Origin: Roseobacter sp.
GTDB taxonomy: Bacteria > Pseudomonadota > Alphaproteobacteria > Rhodobacterales > Rhodobacteraceae
DNA: 64,000 bases
Direction of reading: 5' to 3'
NCBI GenBank assembly: GCA_002731875.1
Contig: PCCY01000020.1
Location: 1 to 64,000, forward strand
Shown here piece by piece: positions 26,275-35,571 of this stretch. The notes beneath the pieces are model-generated. The model was not told where the DNA came from and did not search any database. It was given only the letters and a program-made list of their open reading frames with translations. Position numbers and translations under genes: made by a program. How positions within the stretch are numbered: position 1 is the stretch's first letter; the number at the start of each line of letters is the position of its first letter.

Positions 26275-27614
26275 AGGCACGGCTCGCTCAGCTATGGCGG
26301 TCCATGCCGGTGCGGCTTGCGCTGCTGTTGGTTTTGTTGTTTTCGACAGTCAGCTTGCTGAGCCTGGCTGCCAGCTATGCGGTGACCCAGAATTCTTTCG
26401 AAGCCGCCATACGCGCCGACCTTGAACAGGACATCGCCGGATTTCGCGCCGCGCCGAACGCGGGTGCCGTTGCGTTGCTGGTTGATGCCGAGTCGCGCGA
26501 CACAGATCCCAGTCGGATCGTATTAAGTTACATATCCCCCAATGGGCGGCTTTTCGGGAACGGGGCGATTGCACGGGATGACGAGGGTTACCACATCGTT
26601 TCATTGACCCAAGACCGAGCCGAGTATGATGGTGCCTATCTCGCTCTTACCATTCCGCTGTATGGGGGCCAGCTGACCGTCGCGCGCAGCCGCGCCCAGA
26701 TCGAGGCGCTTGGCACTGTGTTTCTGAACATTTTGCTGATCAGTCTGCTACCCACGGTGTTGATCGCGTTGTCAGGCGGGCTGTATCTGGCCCGGCGAAG
26801 CAAGCGACACGTAGAAGTGATAGGCCACACGTTGGATGACCTGACCGACGGGGACCTGGCTGCCCGGGTGTCGGTGTCGCCTAATTGGGCTGATGACATG
26901 ATCCGTATCGGTAACAAGGTGAACCAGATGGCTGGCGCACAAGAGGCACAGATGCAAATGGTGCGGCAGGTATCTTCAGATATCGCGCACGATCTCAAAA
27001 CTCCGATCCAGAGGGTGGCGGTGCATCTGGATGACTTGGCCCGTCTGGTCCCCCCCGAGACCGAAGGCGGCATATTGCTGGAAAAAGCCCAGGACGAGGT
27101 AACAGGGATCGCATCGGTTTTTCAGTCGCTACTGCAAATCGCTTCGGTGGAATCAGGGTCGCCGAAATCACATTTTCAACCCGTTGATCTTAACCAGTTG
27201 TGTCTGACCTTCAGTGAAGTTTATGAACCTGCGGCAACGGCCAGCAACCACTCTTTGATTGCCGAGGTGCCGCCTGAGCCTATAAAGGTGAAGGGGGATA
27301 AAAACCTGTTGGGACAGGTGATTGCCAACCTGGTGGAAAACGCTTTGCGGCACACCCCTGAAGGAAGCCGGATTTCGCTGTCGCTTAAGACGCAGGACGA
27401 ACATGCGGTGATCGAGGTGGCTGATAACGGTGCCGGAATACCCGAGGCGGAGCGTGAAAAAGTGCTGCGACGTCTTTACCGGCTGGATGCAAGCCGGAAT
27501 ACACCCGGGAACGGACTGGGTCTAAGCCTGGTGGAAGGGGTGGTGAAACTGCACGGTGGCACCTTGCAGTTGTTGGACAACGCACCCGGCCTGAAAGTCA
27601 GAATCGTCATCTAA
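26271..27614 (+). CDS. Sensor histidine kinase, partner of the preceding regulator
   Basis: A 447-residue membrane kinase. Two membrane segments (about 14-36 and 148-172) enclose a periplasmic domain of some 110 residues. A HAMP domain (about 173-225) and then H-box DIAHDLKTP (His240), N-box LVENALRH, G1 DNGAGIP and G2 GNGLGLSL follow. All phosphotransfer and ATP-binding motifs are present. The ATGA overlap with the OmpR-type regulator identifies its partner. A role in envelope monitoring is suggested only by the divergent htrA gene. Confidence 0.93.
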   Translation: MKARLAQLWRSMPVRLALLLVLLFSTVSLLSLAASYAVTQNSFEAAIRADLEQDIAGFRAAPNAGAVALLVDAESRDTDPSRIVLSYISPNGRLFGNGAIARDDEGYHIVSLTQDRAEYDGAYLALTIPLYGGQLTVARSRAQIEALGTVFLNILLISLLPTVLIALSGGLYLARRSKRHVEVIGHTLDDLTDGDLAARVSVSPNWADDMIRIGNKVNQMAGAQEAQMQMVRQVSSDIAHDLKTPIQRVAVHLDDLARLVPPETEGGILLEKAQDEVTGIASVFQSLLQIASVESGSPKSHFQPVDLNQLCLTFSEVYEPAATASNHSLIAEVPPEPIKVKGDKNLLGQVIANLVENALRHTPEGSRISLSLKTQDEHAVIEVADNGAGIPEAEREKVLRRLYRLDASRNTPGNGLGLSLVEGVVKLHGGTLQLLDNAPGLKVRIVI

Positions 27615-27638
27615 GCCCTGATTGGCTGCGGCGATTTG

Positions 27639-27653
27639 AATATGTGACATATT
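27639..27653. promoter_or_regulatory. Perfect inverted repeat upstream of cydA
   Basis: AATATGTGACATATT is a 7-1-7 perfect palindrome about 90 bases before the cytochrome bd operon. Its size and position suit a dimeric regulator. It does not match the FNR/Anr consensus (TTGAT-N4-ATCAA). The binding protein is unknown. Confidence 0.5.
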
Positions 27654-27692
27654 TGAGTGTGTGACTTATTGGCGTTGAACGCTACCATGGGG

Positions 27693-27709
27693 TTCATCGA
27701 TCGGATGAA
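27693..27709. promoter_or_regulatory. Second inverted repeat upstream of cydA
   Basis: TTCATC-GATCG-GATGAA is a perfect 6-5-6 inverted repeat 35 bases ahead of the cydA start. It falls where a promoter or the 5' untranslated region would be, so occupancy by a protein would probably repress. It differs in sequence from the palindrome at 27639, suggesting two separate controls. Confidence 0.4.
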
Positions 27710-27744
27710 ACTCTAGCGTCCGGCAGTAAATAAGAGGTTTTGAT

Positions 27745-29157
27745 ATGCTCGATGGGTTTTCGGCCGAGACTCTGGCGCGAGTTCAATTCGCTTTCACGAT
27801 GTCTTTTCATATCATTTTTCCAGCGTTTTCGATCGGGTTGGCCAGTTTTCTCGCGGTCACCAATGCGCTTTGGTTATGGACCAAAGACGAAACCTATCAG
27901 GTGCTGTTCAACTATTGGAAAAAGATATTCGCCGTGGCCTTCGGCATGGGGGTCGTTTCGGGAATTGTGATGTCTTACCAATTCGGGACAAACTGGTCGG
28001 TGTTCTCGGACAAGGCGGGGCCGGTCGTTGGTCCCCTTATGGCTTACGAAGTGCTTTCCGCCTTCTTTCTCGAGGCAGGGTTCCTGGGGATTATGCTGTT
28101 CGGGCTGAAACGTGTCGGACCGGGCTTGCACATGTTCGCGACGGCGATGGTTGCATTCGGGACTTTGCTGTCCGCGACATGGATCCTTTCCGTTAACAGC
28201 TGGATGCAGACGCCCGCAGGATATGGCATGAACGACGTTGGCCAGTATATTCCTCTGGATTGGTGGAAGATCATTCTCAATCCTTCGTTCCCTTATCGGC
28301 TTGTCCACATGGTATTGGCGGCTTTCCTGACGACTGCGCTGGTGGTCGGCGGGGTCGGTGCCTGGCACCTGTTGAAGGACCATACCGGCCCGGCGTCCCG
28401 CCGTATGTTTTCGATGGCGATGTGGATGCTGTTGCTGGTGACACCGCTTCAGATCGCAGCGGGGGACTTTCACGGTCTCAACACTCTCGAGCATCAGCCG
28501 GTAAAGGTGATGGCGATGGAGGGTCATTTTGAAAGTCATCCCGATGGTGCCCCTCTGATCTTGTTCGGCATTCCGAACCAAGCTGAAAAGCGTATGGATT
28601 ATTCTGTCGAAGTCCCGAAGCTTTCTTCGCTGATCCTGAAGCACGACCTGAATGCACCGCTGGCGGGGCTTGATACCGTGGCAGATGAAAACGAACCACC
28701 GGTGGCGATCGTGTTCTTTTCGTTTCGCGTGATGGTCGGGCTGGGCTTTGCCATGCTGGGCCTGGGCTTGTGGGGCGGCATCGCGCGCTGGCGCGGCAAG
28801 CTGTATCAAGCGCCGATGTTGCATTGGTTATCGGTGATCATGGGTCCGGCAGGCTTTGTTGCAGTGTTGGCCGGCTGGATCACCACCGAAGTCGGTCGGC
28901 AACCGTTCACGATCTACGGTCTCTTGCGGACATCCGACAGCCTAGCCCCGGTCAGCGCCCCGGCTGTGGGTGCATCTTTGATTTCATTTATCATCATCTA
29001 CTTTTTCGTTTTTGGTGCCGGAATCTTTTATATCATGAAGCTGATGAGCAAGCGGCCCAGAGTTGGATCGGTCGGCGAGCTTACCGATGCGCCGACCCGT
29101 GCTGCCACGGCCAAGCCGATCATTCATGGCTCGTCTACGCCGAGCACCACAGCCTGA
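27745..29157 (+). CDS. cydA: Cytochrome bd (cyanide-insensitive type) ubiquinol oxidase subunit I
   Basis: This 470-residue polytopic subunit carries the haems and the quinol site of a bd-type terminal oxidase. The N-terminal FTMSFHIIFP contains the His22 haem ligand. The quinol loop GDFHGLNTLEHQPVK is followed by a short Q-loop, as in the CioA branch (cyanide-insensitive oxidase), not the long loop of E. coli CydA. GAGGTTTTGAT before the ATG supplies a ribosome-binding site. It is followed 13 bases later by subunit II. Such oxidases support respiration at low oxygen or with cyanide, sulfide or nitric oxide. Confidence 0.95.
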   Translation: MLDGFSAETLARVQFAFTMSFHIIFPAFSIGLASFLAVTNALWLWTKDETYQVLFNYWKKIFAVAFGMGVVSGIVMSYQFGTNWSVFSDKAGPVVGPLMAYEVLSAFFLEAGFLGIMLFGLKRVGPGLHMFATAMVAFGTLLSATWILSVNSWMQTPAGYGMNDVGQYIPLDWWKIILNPSFPYRLVHMVLAAFLTTALVVGGVGAWHLLKDHTGPASRRMFSMAMWMLLLVTPLQIAAGDFHGLNTLEHQPVKVMAMEGHFESHPDGAPLILFGIPNQAEKRMDYSVEVPKLSSLILKHDLNAPLAGLDTVADENEPPVAIVFFSFRVMVGLGFAMLGLGLWGGIARWRGKLYQAPMLHWLSVIMGPAGFVAVLAGWITTEVGRQPFTIYGLLRTSDSLAPVSAPAVGASLISFIIIYFFVFGAGIFYIMKLMSKRPRVGSVGELTDAPTRAATAKPIIHGSSTPSTTA

Positions 29158-29170
29158 TAGGATAGATCAT

Positions 29171-30178
29171 ATGTTTGGACTTGAGCTTTCTTTTATTTGG
29201 GCGGGAATCATCGCCCTTTCCGTGTTGATTTACGTTATCCTGGATGGGTTCGACCTTGGCGTTGGGTTGCTGTTCCCTTTGTCTAAAGACGAAAGCGAAC
29301 GCGACGTGATGATGAACTCGGTGGCACCGATTTGGGACGGAAACGAAACCTGGCTGGTCTTGGGCGGCGGGGGGCTGCTTGCGGTTTTCCCGCTGGCCTA
29401 TGCGACGGTGCTGCCTGCGCTGTATATGCCGATTATCCTGATGTTGCTTGGGCTTATCTTTCGCGGCGTGGCGTTTGAATATCGGTGGCGAACCACGCGC
29501 TGGAAGCCGCTTTGGGATGTCTCGTTCTTCGGCGGATCATTGGTTGCCGCGATGTGTCAGGGCATTGCCTTGGGTGCCTTGGTGCAGGGTATCCATATCG
29601 AGAATCGCACCTATGCAGGTGGCTGGTGGGACTGGCTAACCCCGTTTACGATCCTGACCGGAGCAGCCCTGACAGTCGGATACGCGATGCTGGGGGCGAC
29701 CTGGCTCAACATGAAGCTACAAGGCCGCATTCAGGCCCATATGCGGCGCCTCGCGTGGCCTTTCGCCGTGGCCACGGTGGTGTTCATGGGGGTGTTCAGC
29801 CTGTGGTCCCCGTTTCAGAATGTCGAATACTTTAATCGCTGGTTCGCATTCCCGACAGCAATCTTCAGCTTCCTGGTGCCTGCACTGGTCGCGGCCGCGG
29901 TATTCGGGCTTTTCCAGGGACTACGCCGGCACTGGGACATCATTCCGTTCCTGTGCGCCGAGGCGTTGTTCGTTCTGGGATTCATCGGCATCGGTATCAG
30001 TTTTTACCCATTTATCGTACCGTCATCCCTGACAATCGCGGAAGCGGCGGCACCCGACAGCAGTCTCATGTTCACGCTCGTCGGGACCCTTGTACTATTG
30101 CCTATGATCCTGATTTACACAGCGTATACCTATTGGGTGTTCCGTGGCAAAATTGACCCCGAGGATGGATATCATTGA
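29171..30178 (+). CDS. cydB: Cytochrome bd ubiquinol oxidase subunit II
   Basis: A 335-residue integral membrane protein with about eight hydrophobic segments. Family segments are YVILDGFDLGVG near 20, WDGNETWLVLGGGGLLAVFP near 55 and the later FYPFIVPSSLTI. It pairs with subunit I and stabilises the haem site. The open frame extends 36 codons back into cydA; ATG 29171 gives the normal N-terminus MFGLELSFIW. The last codons overlap the start of a 37-residue gene by 4 bases. Confidence 0.95.
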   Translation: MFGLELSFIWAGIIALSVLIYVILDGFDLGVGLLFPLSKDESERDVMMNSVAPIWDGNETWLVLGGGGLLAVFPLAYATVLPALYMPIILMLLGLIFRGVAFEYRWRTTRWKPLWDVSFFGGSLVAAMCQGIALGALVQGIHIENRTYAGGWWDWLTPFTILTGAALTVGYAMLGATWLNMKLQGRIQAHMRRLAWPFAVATVVFMGVFSLWSPFQNVEYFNRWFAFPTAIFSFLVPALVAAAVFGLFQGLRRHWDIIPFLCAEALFVLGFIGIGISFYPFIVPSSLTIAEAAAPDSSLMFTLVGTLVLLPMILIYTAYTYWVFRGKIDPEDGYH

Positions 30179-30288
30179 AGCTGCAAAAGTGGATATCCCG
30201 TAGCGGGTGGTTCGTGCTGATCTGGGTATTGAGCGTGCTCGCGTTAAGCGTTGTTGCCTATGCGATCCGGCTTGCCATCGTCCCTTGA
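30175..30288 (+). CDS. 37-residue bd oxidase accessory membrane protein (DUF2474-like)
   Basis: A TTG at 30175 opens a 38-codon frame overlapping the cydB stop by 4 bases (TTGA). The product begins MKLQKWISRSGWF, has one membrane segment (about 13-31) and ends RLAIVP. Size, basic N-terminus and place after cioB match the DUF2474 family of small proteins in cyanide-insensitive bd operons, analogous to CydX of E. coli. A role in assembling or stabilising the oxidase is inferred. Confidence 0.8.
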   Translation: MKLQKWISRSGWFVLIWVLSVLALSVVAYAIRLAIVP

Positions 30289-30403
30289 TCGGCGTTGTGA
30301 AATGCGGCCTGCCGCAAGGTAATTCGGTGCTCTGTCTTGACTGCGATGCTGACCCTTGGTGCTTTGTGACCTACCCGCGCGATTAAGTCTTAAGGAGCCG
30401 CAG

Positions 30404-31366
30404 ATGCGTGCAATGCAAGTTACAGCCTATGATCAACCGTTGGCGCTGCGTGATCTTGACCGCCCCGCCCCAAAAGCAGGTGAGGTACAGGTCAAGATTG
30501 CGACCTGTGGTCTGAACTTCGGCGATTTGCTTTTGATCAAAGGTACCTATCAGCAAAAGCCGGATTTGCCCTTTACCCTCGGGATGGAATTGGCGGGTAC
30601 GATCACGGGCCTTGGCCACGGGGTGCAGGGCTTCCGTATCGGTCAGCGTGTCGCTGCATATACCGGGTTGGGTGGGTTGGCAGAATATGCAGCCGTTCCG
30701 GCTGACATTTGCGTGCCGATCCCGGACCAGATGACCAACGAAGATGCGGCGGCTTTCTTGATTGCTTATGGAACCAGCCATGTGGCCCTGCACCACCGGG
30801 CACGAATGCAGCCGAAAGAACGGTTGTTGGTGCTGGGTGCCTCTGGGGGCGTCGGCCTGACGGCAGTCGAGTTGGGCAAACTGATGGGGGCCGAAGTGAT
30901 TGCCTGTGCCCGTGGCAAGGCAAAGCTGGATATCTGTCGCGATGCCGGTGCCGATCATTTGATCGATTCCGATACGGATGACATCCGCGACGTCGTCAAA
31001 TCGCTGGGCGGGGCTGACGTCGTATATGATCCCGTCGGTGGCGCGCAGTTCACCGCAGCCATGCGGGCATGTAACCCCGAAGCGCGCATCTTGCCACTTG
31101 GCTTTGCCTCAGGGGAAGTACCGCAAATTCCCGCGAATATCATCATGGTCAAGAATTTGAACGTGTTAGGGGTATTTTGGGGCGGCTATAAGACAACAAA
31201 TCCCACGGTATTGACCGATAGCTTCAAGGTACTGATTGACTGGTATCGCGCAGGTAAGTTGAAACCGCACGTGAGCAATGTGCTTGAATTGGAGCAGGCG
31301 AACGCCGCACTTGACCTGTTGCGCACCCGCCAGGCCACGGGCAAGGTGATCGTGCGGGTGGCTTAG
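30404..31366 (+). CDS. NADPH:quinone oxidoreductase, zinc-independent MDR family
   Basis: A 320-residue medium-chain reductase of the quinone oxidoreductase group. The N-terminal GroES-like domain lacks the catalytic zinc Cys/His set; the nucleotide loop is GASGGVGLTAVELGK near 145-160. It reduces quinones or enones with NADPH. ATG 30404 follows AAGGAG (30392-30397); the longer frame is rejected. Its 3' end overlaps the convergent EamA gene by 4 bases. Confidence 0.9.
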   Translation: MRAMQVTAYDQPLALRDLDRPAPKAGEVQVKIATCGLNFGDLLLIKGTYQQKPDLPFTLGMELAGTITGLGHGVQGFRIGQRVAAYTGLGGLAEYAAVPADICVPIPDQMTNEDAAAFLIAYGTSHVALHHRARMQPKERLLVLGASGGVGLTAVELGKLMGAEVIACARGKAKLDICRDAGADHLIDSDTDDIRDVVKSLGGADVVYDPVGGAQFTAAMRACNPEARILPLGFASGEVPQIPANIIMVKNLNVLGVFWGGYKTTNPTVLTDSFKVLIDWYRAGKLKPHVSNVLELEQANAALDLLRTRQATGKVIVRVA

Positions 31367-32343
31367 GCCCGCCGTCCCATCGGGGAGGTTATCCGCTGTT
31401 TTGCTTTCTGTCGTTCGCGAAGGAATACAAACAATCCCGATGACAGGATCAGGCCGATGCCTAGCCAGATCTCCCACATCGGGATATCCCCGAAGATCAC
31501 GACGCCCCAGAATACCGCCATGGGCAGGCCGACGTATTCAAAAGGGGCGACGGTGGCGACATCGGCGATCCTGTAGGCCTGGCTCAGGCAATAGCCGATG
31601 GCGGCGACGTTCAACCCAAGGGCAAGGAAAACCCATACATCGTCGCTTTGCGGCCAGACCCAGGCCCGGAGCAAGAACTTGGTCGATGCGGCGCTGTCGG
31701 TGGTAACAAACCGCCCGTCACCGGTAGCGACAAAAAAACCCAAAGAGACAATGATGAACACGCACTGAAGATAGACCGACAAGGCCGATGCCTTGCTGCG
31801 CATCCCCAGTTTCCGGGTCATCAGTTGGTTCAGCGCGTAGGTCAGTGCAGAAACGACGGGCAATAACAGCACGAGGCGCGACGCCTGAAGCGACTGCGCG
31901 TCGGCCCATGGGCGTTGCATGATGATCACCCCGATAAACCCGACTGCAACGGCCCCAAGTCGCATCACTCCGACTTTTTCACCTAAGACGGGAATTGACA
32001 GCAACGTGATGAACAACGGTGCGATGAAAAATATAGCCGTCGCATCAGCCAAGGGTATCGCGGCAAGCGCAAGAAAGAAGGTCATATTGGCAATCACAAC
32101 CATAAGACCGCGCAACAGATGCCATCCCGGTTGCGAGGTTTTCAAAATGTGCCAACCGCCTTCAAGTTGCACCAGAACAAGACCTGCCAAAAGGCCAATG
32201 GATGAACGTGCAAAAATGATTTCATGCAAGGGATAACCATCCGACAATTGCTTGATCAGCATGTCATTAATCGAAATGGCAAACACGCCAGCAAGAACGA
32301 AGGCAATGGCTGCGCCGGGCTTGTTGTGTGCAGTTGCATTCAT
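31363..32343 (-). CDS. EamA/DMT family transporter
   Basis: A 326-residue protein with ten predicted membrane segments in two EamA repeats (about 12-140 and 155-300), typical of drug/metabolite exporters. Segments such as FFIAPLFITLLSIPVLGEK and APFEYVGLPMAVFWGVVIFGD mark the ends of each repeat. Substrate unknown. It is convergent with the quinone oxidoreductase, and their stop codons share 4 bases. Confidence 0.9.
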   Translation of the reverse strand: MNATAHNKPGAAIAFVLAGVFAISINDMLIKQLSDGYPLHEIIFARSSIGLLAGLVLVQLEGGWHILKTSQPGWHLLRGLMVVIANMTFFLALAAIPLADATAIFFIAPLFITLLSIPVLGEKVGVMRLGAVAVGFIGVIIMQRPWADAQSLQASRLVLLLPVVSALTYALNQLMTRKLGMRSKASALSVYLQCVFIIVSLGFFVATGDGRFVTTDSAASTKFLLRAWVWPQSDDVWVFLALGLNVAAIGYCLSQAYRIADVATVAPFEYVGLPMAVFWGVVIFGDIPMWEIWLGIGLILSSGLFVFLRERQKAKQRITSPMGRRA

Positions 32344-32450
32344 GCCAGAGACCTATCACCTATGGATGATCTGTCCAGCGCGTTTCACCTTGGCCTGCAA
32401 TAAGGAACTGCGTTAGGTTAGCCCAAATAATACCCTGAGGAGGATACGCC

Positions 32451-32963
32451 ATGCAGATGTCAGACACCCGCCAGATCAACGCCAGCCCCGCTGAAGTCTA
32501 TGCGGCATTACTCGACCCCGATATGCTGATCAAATGCGTCCCCGGCGCGACCGAGGTGACTGGGTCCCCTGAAGACGGGTTTGAAGCGACGGTTGTTCAG
32601 AAGGTCGGGCCGGTCAAGGCGACCTTCAAAGGCCAGGTCACGATGACGGATATGGTTCCGGACCAGTCGATCAAGATCAGTGGCGAAGGCAAGGGCGGCG
32701 CGGCAGGTTTCGCCAAAGGTGAGGCTGACGTGAAACTTGTCGCCAAAGACGGTGGTACCGAATTGTCGTATGATGTTGAAGCAAAGGTCGGGGGCAAGCT
32801 GGCTCAGCTGGGCAGCCGCATCATCGACGGCTTCGCGAAAAAGATGGCGGACCAGTTTTTCAGCAACCTGCAGCAAACCCTGGAAGGACCAGCGGACGGC
32901 GAAGCCGACACTGGCGAAGAGCCCGCCGAAAAAAAGGGGTGGTTCGGGCGATCAAAAACCTGA
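32451..32963 (+). CDS. CoxG-like SRPBCC protein
   Basis: A 170-residue protein of the CO dehydrogenase subunit G (CoxG) family with an SRPBCC lipid- or ligand-binding fold. Signatures are ASPAEVYAALLDPDMLIKCVPGA and GQLGSR-like GKLAQLGSRIIDGFA. The C-terminal tail (GEEPAEKKGWFGRSK) is acidic then basic, as in membrane-recruiting CoxG proteins. A strong GAGGAGG precedes the ATG. No coxMSL or other molybdenum hydroxylase genes are beside it, so it is an orphan copy whose partner enzyme is not in the window. Confidence 0.85.
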   Translation: MQMSDTRQINASPAEVYAALLDPDMLIKCVPGATEVTGSPEDGFEATVVQKVGPVKATFKGQVTMTDMVPDQSIKISGEGKGGAAGFAKGEADVKLVAKDGGTELSYDVEAKVGGKLAQLGSRIIDGFAKKMADQFFSNLQQTLEGPADGEADTGEEPAEKKGWFGRSKT

Positions 32964-33030
32964 AATGCTTCACCTCTGTTAAATCAGCCCCAATAGGTCT
33001 AGTTTCCGGCCAAACCAGCCGGAGACACCT

Positions 33031-33960
33031 ATGCCTGATATCGTAGAGATCACTAACCTGCGCAAAGCCTATGCAGGAGGCTTCGAAGCGCTCAAGGGCG
33101 TCAACCTAAAGATAGAGCAGGGTGAAATCCTGGCATTGCTTGGGCCCAATGGGGCCGGAAAGACAACGCTCATATCGACGATATGTGGCATTACCACGGC
33201 AACTGAAGGGACGGTCACCGTGGGTGGCCACGACACGGTTACGGACTATCGCCAGGCGCGGTCCATGGTTGGGTTGGTGCCGCAGGAAATAAACCTTGAA
33301 CCGTTCGAAAGAGTGGTCAATACCGTCGCGTTTTCGCGAGGACTGTTCGGTAAACCCACAAACGATGCGGCGATAGAAAAAATCCTTCGGCAGCTTTCGC
33401 TTTGGGACAAGAAAAACAACCAGATCCGAGAGCTTTCCGGCGGCATGAAACGTCGCGTGTTGATCGCAAAGGCACTGGCCCACGAGCCTCGGGTGTTGTT
33501 TCTTGATGAACCTACGGCAGGCGTAGATGTCGAGCTGCGGCGCGACATGTGGGAGATCGTGGCCGGCCTCAAGGCTGATGGGGTGACGATCATTTTGACC
33601 ACCCACTACATCGAAGAGGCCGAAGCCATCGCCGACCGTATCGGAATCATCGCAGAAGGGGAGCTGCTGCTGGTCGAGGATAAGGATAAGCTCATGACGC
33701 GCATGGGGAAAAAGCAATTAGTTGTGCAGCTCACCAAGCCGATTGATGCGCTGCCGACGTCGTTGGTCTCTGACAGTCTAGCGCTCTCTGACGACGGTGC
33801 CGCTTTGATCTATACCTATGACACCCGCGCCGAACGGACCGGGATCACGAAACTTTTGGCGGATGTTTCCGATGCGGGTTTGATCCTAGCGGATATCGAG
33901 ACCAAGCAAAGCAGCCTCGAGGATATTTTTGTGGGGCTGATAAAGGAGGGTGCAGCATGA
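33031..33960 (+). CDS. ABC transporter ATP-binding protein (YadG-like)
   Basis: A 309-residue ATPase with Walker [10 protein letters not shown] (about 38-46), Q-loop GLVPQE, signature LSGGMKRR near 135, Walker [11 protein letters not shown] and switch His in TTHY. Length and sequence resemble E. coli YadG, whose physiological substrate is not established. The C-terminal 90 residues are the usual extension of this type. It overlaps the permease gene by 4 bases. Confidence 0.93.
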   Translation: MPDIVEITNLRKAYAGGFEALKGVNLKIEQGEILALLGPNGAGKTTLISTICGITTATEGTVTVGGHDTVTDYRQARSMVGLVPQEINLEPFERVVNTVAFSRGLFGKPTNDAAIEKILRQLSLWDKKNNQIRELSGGMKRRVLIAKALAHEPRVLFLDEPTAGVDVELRRDMWEIVAGLKADGVTIILTTHYIEEAEAIADRIGIIAEGELLLVEDKDKLMTRMGKKQLVVQLTKPIDALPTSLVSDSLALSDDGAALIYTYDTRAERTGITKLLADVSDAGLILADIETKQSSLEDIFVGLIKEGAA

Positions 33961-34718
33961 ACTGGATCGCCGTTAAGTCGATATATACCTTTGAGATGGC
34001 GCGTTTCTTTCGGACGATTACCCAAAGCCTTATATCGCCTGTTTTATCCACGTCGCTGTATTTCGTGGTGTTCGGTGCGGCAATCGGTAGCCGCATCCAA
34101 GAGGTGGAAGGCATCAGCTACGGTGCCTTCATCGTTCCCGGCTTGATCATGCTTAGCGTGATCACGCAGGCGATATCAAACGCGTCCTTCGGCATCTACT
34201 TTCCCAAGTTCATCGGTACCGTGTTCGAGCTTCTTTCCGCCCCGGTAAATTTTTTCGAGATCGTGTTGGGCTATGTGGGGGCCGCAGCCACCAAGGCTAT
34301 GTTTATCGGGCTTATCATTCTCATCACATCCTTTTTCTTCGTGGATATTACGATACTGCACCCGGTGTGGATGATCGTTTTCCTAGTATTAACCTGCATA
34401 AGTTTTGCGTTGATCGGCTTTATCATCGGCATTTGGGCAGGTAGTTTCGAACAGTTGCAACTGGTGCCGTTGCTGATTGTCACTCCCTTGGTATTTCTTG
34501 GTGGGTCGTTCTATTCGATTTCCATGTTACCGCCGGCATGGCAGGTGGTTTCGCACTTCAACCCGGTGGTGTATCTGATATCCGGATTTCGTTGGGCGTT
34601 TTTCGGGTCTGCCGATGTGCCCATCGTGACCAGCCTGTTTGCGATAGCAGGTTTCACGTTGCTTGGTCTGGCCGTCATATGGTGGATTTTTCGCACCGGC
34701 TGGCGGATTAGACAATAA
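33957..34718 (+). CDS. ABC-2 type transporter permease (YadH-like)
   Basis: A 253-residue permease with six hydrophobic segments of the ABC-2 class. Family features include [17 protein letters not shown] and the [16 protein letters not shown] re-entrant segment near 180. It should dimerise and work with the preceding ATPase, probably as an exporter. The ATG overlaps the ATPase stop by 4 bases. Confidence 0.93.
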   Translation: MNWIAVKSIYTFEMARFFRTITQSLISPVLSTSLYFVVFGAAIGSRIQEVEGISYGAFIVPGLIMLSVITQAISNASFGIYFPKFIGTVFELLSAPVNFFEIVLGYVGAAATKAMFIGLIILITSFFFVDITILHPVWMIVFLVLTCISFALIGFIIGIWAGSFEQLQLVPLLIVTPLVFLGGSFYSISMLPPAWQVVSHFNPVVYLISGFRWAFFGSADVPIVTSLFAIAGFTLLGLAVIWWIFRTGWRIRQ

Positions 34719-34770
34719 GTATTGCTTGCCTGCCTTGTTTGCTCATCGGGCGCACTCTACATGGGAAGGT

Positions 34771-35568
34771 ATGAGAAAATTCCTCCCCTTCCTTCCGTCC
34801 CGCCCGACCGTTTCGGTTGTACGTCTCTCCGGTGTTATCGGGGGGCGTGCCCGCGGCGGGTTGAACGACAGTGGCATAGGCCCAGCGATCGACAAGGCGT
34901 TTCGGCGCGGCAACCCGTCTGCGGTCGTTCTTGAAATCAGCTCTCCGGGGGGCAGCCCCGTTCAGTCTTCGCTAATTGGTGCGCGCATACGTGGGTTGGC
35001 CGATGAAAAGAACATCCCGGTCATCGCCTTTGTCGAAGATGTTGCAGCATCCGGTGGCTATTGGCTGGCCGCTGCGGCGGATGAGATTTACGCAGACCCA
35101 AATTCGGTCGTCGGGTCGATTGGCGTCATTGCGGCATCGTTTGGCGCAAGCGAACTGATCAATCGCCACGGGATAGAACGGCGCGTATATACCGCCGGGC
35201 AGTCGAAATCCATGATGGACCCGTTTCGCCCGGAAAAGGCCGAAGATGTCGACAGGTTGAAGTCCTTGTTGAACGATATCCATGCCAATTTTATCAATCA
35301 TGTCAAAGAACGCAGGGGCAGCAAGCTGGCGTCCGACGTCGATCTGTTTACCGGCGAAGTATGGTTGGCCGAACGCGCGACGGATCTCGGATTGATCGAC
35401 GGTATCGGTCATTTGCGACCGTTCATGAAGGACCGCTTCGGCGACAAGGTCAAGATCAACCGCTATGGTGCGAAGCGGGGTCTGCTTTCGCGGTTTGGCG
35501 CGCAGATTGTCGGTGATGCTGTCGCCAGTATCGAAGACCGTGCCCTCTACGCTCAGTTCGGTCTGTAG
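34771..35568 (+). CDS. S49-family signal peptide peptidase-like protease
   Basis: A 265-residue serine protease of the short SppA/SohB group. The nucleophile is in AASGGYWLAAAADEIYA (about 130) and the general base Lys in YTAGQSKSMMDPF (about 180). Oligomeric relatives cleave membrane-bound or secreted peptides. It has no obvious membrane segment, so it may act on the cytoplasmic side. The long frame starts inside the permease; ATG 34771 gives MRKFLPFLPSRP, but its GGGAAGG is unusually close to the start (1-2 bases), so the start is less sure. Confidence 0.85.
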   Translation: MRKFLPFLPSRPTVSVVRLSGVIGGRARGGLNDSGIGPAIDKAFRRGNPSAVVLEISSPGGSPVQSSLIGARIRGLADEKNIPVIAFVEDVAASGGYWLAAAADEIYADPNSVVGSIGVIAASFGASELINRHGIERRVYTAGQSKSMMDPFRPEKAEDVDRLKSLLNDIHANFINHVKERRGSKLASDVDLFTGEVWLAERATDLGLIDGIGHLRPFMKDRFGDKVKINRYGAKRGLLSRFGAQIVGDAVASIEDRALYAQFGL

Positions 35569-35571
35569 CAC

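Noticed and set aside
32451-32963. A CO dehydrogenase operon
   Set aside because: Only a CoxG-like gene is present; neighbours are an ABC exporter and an EamA transporter.
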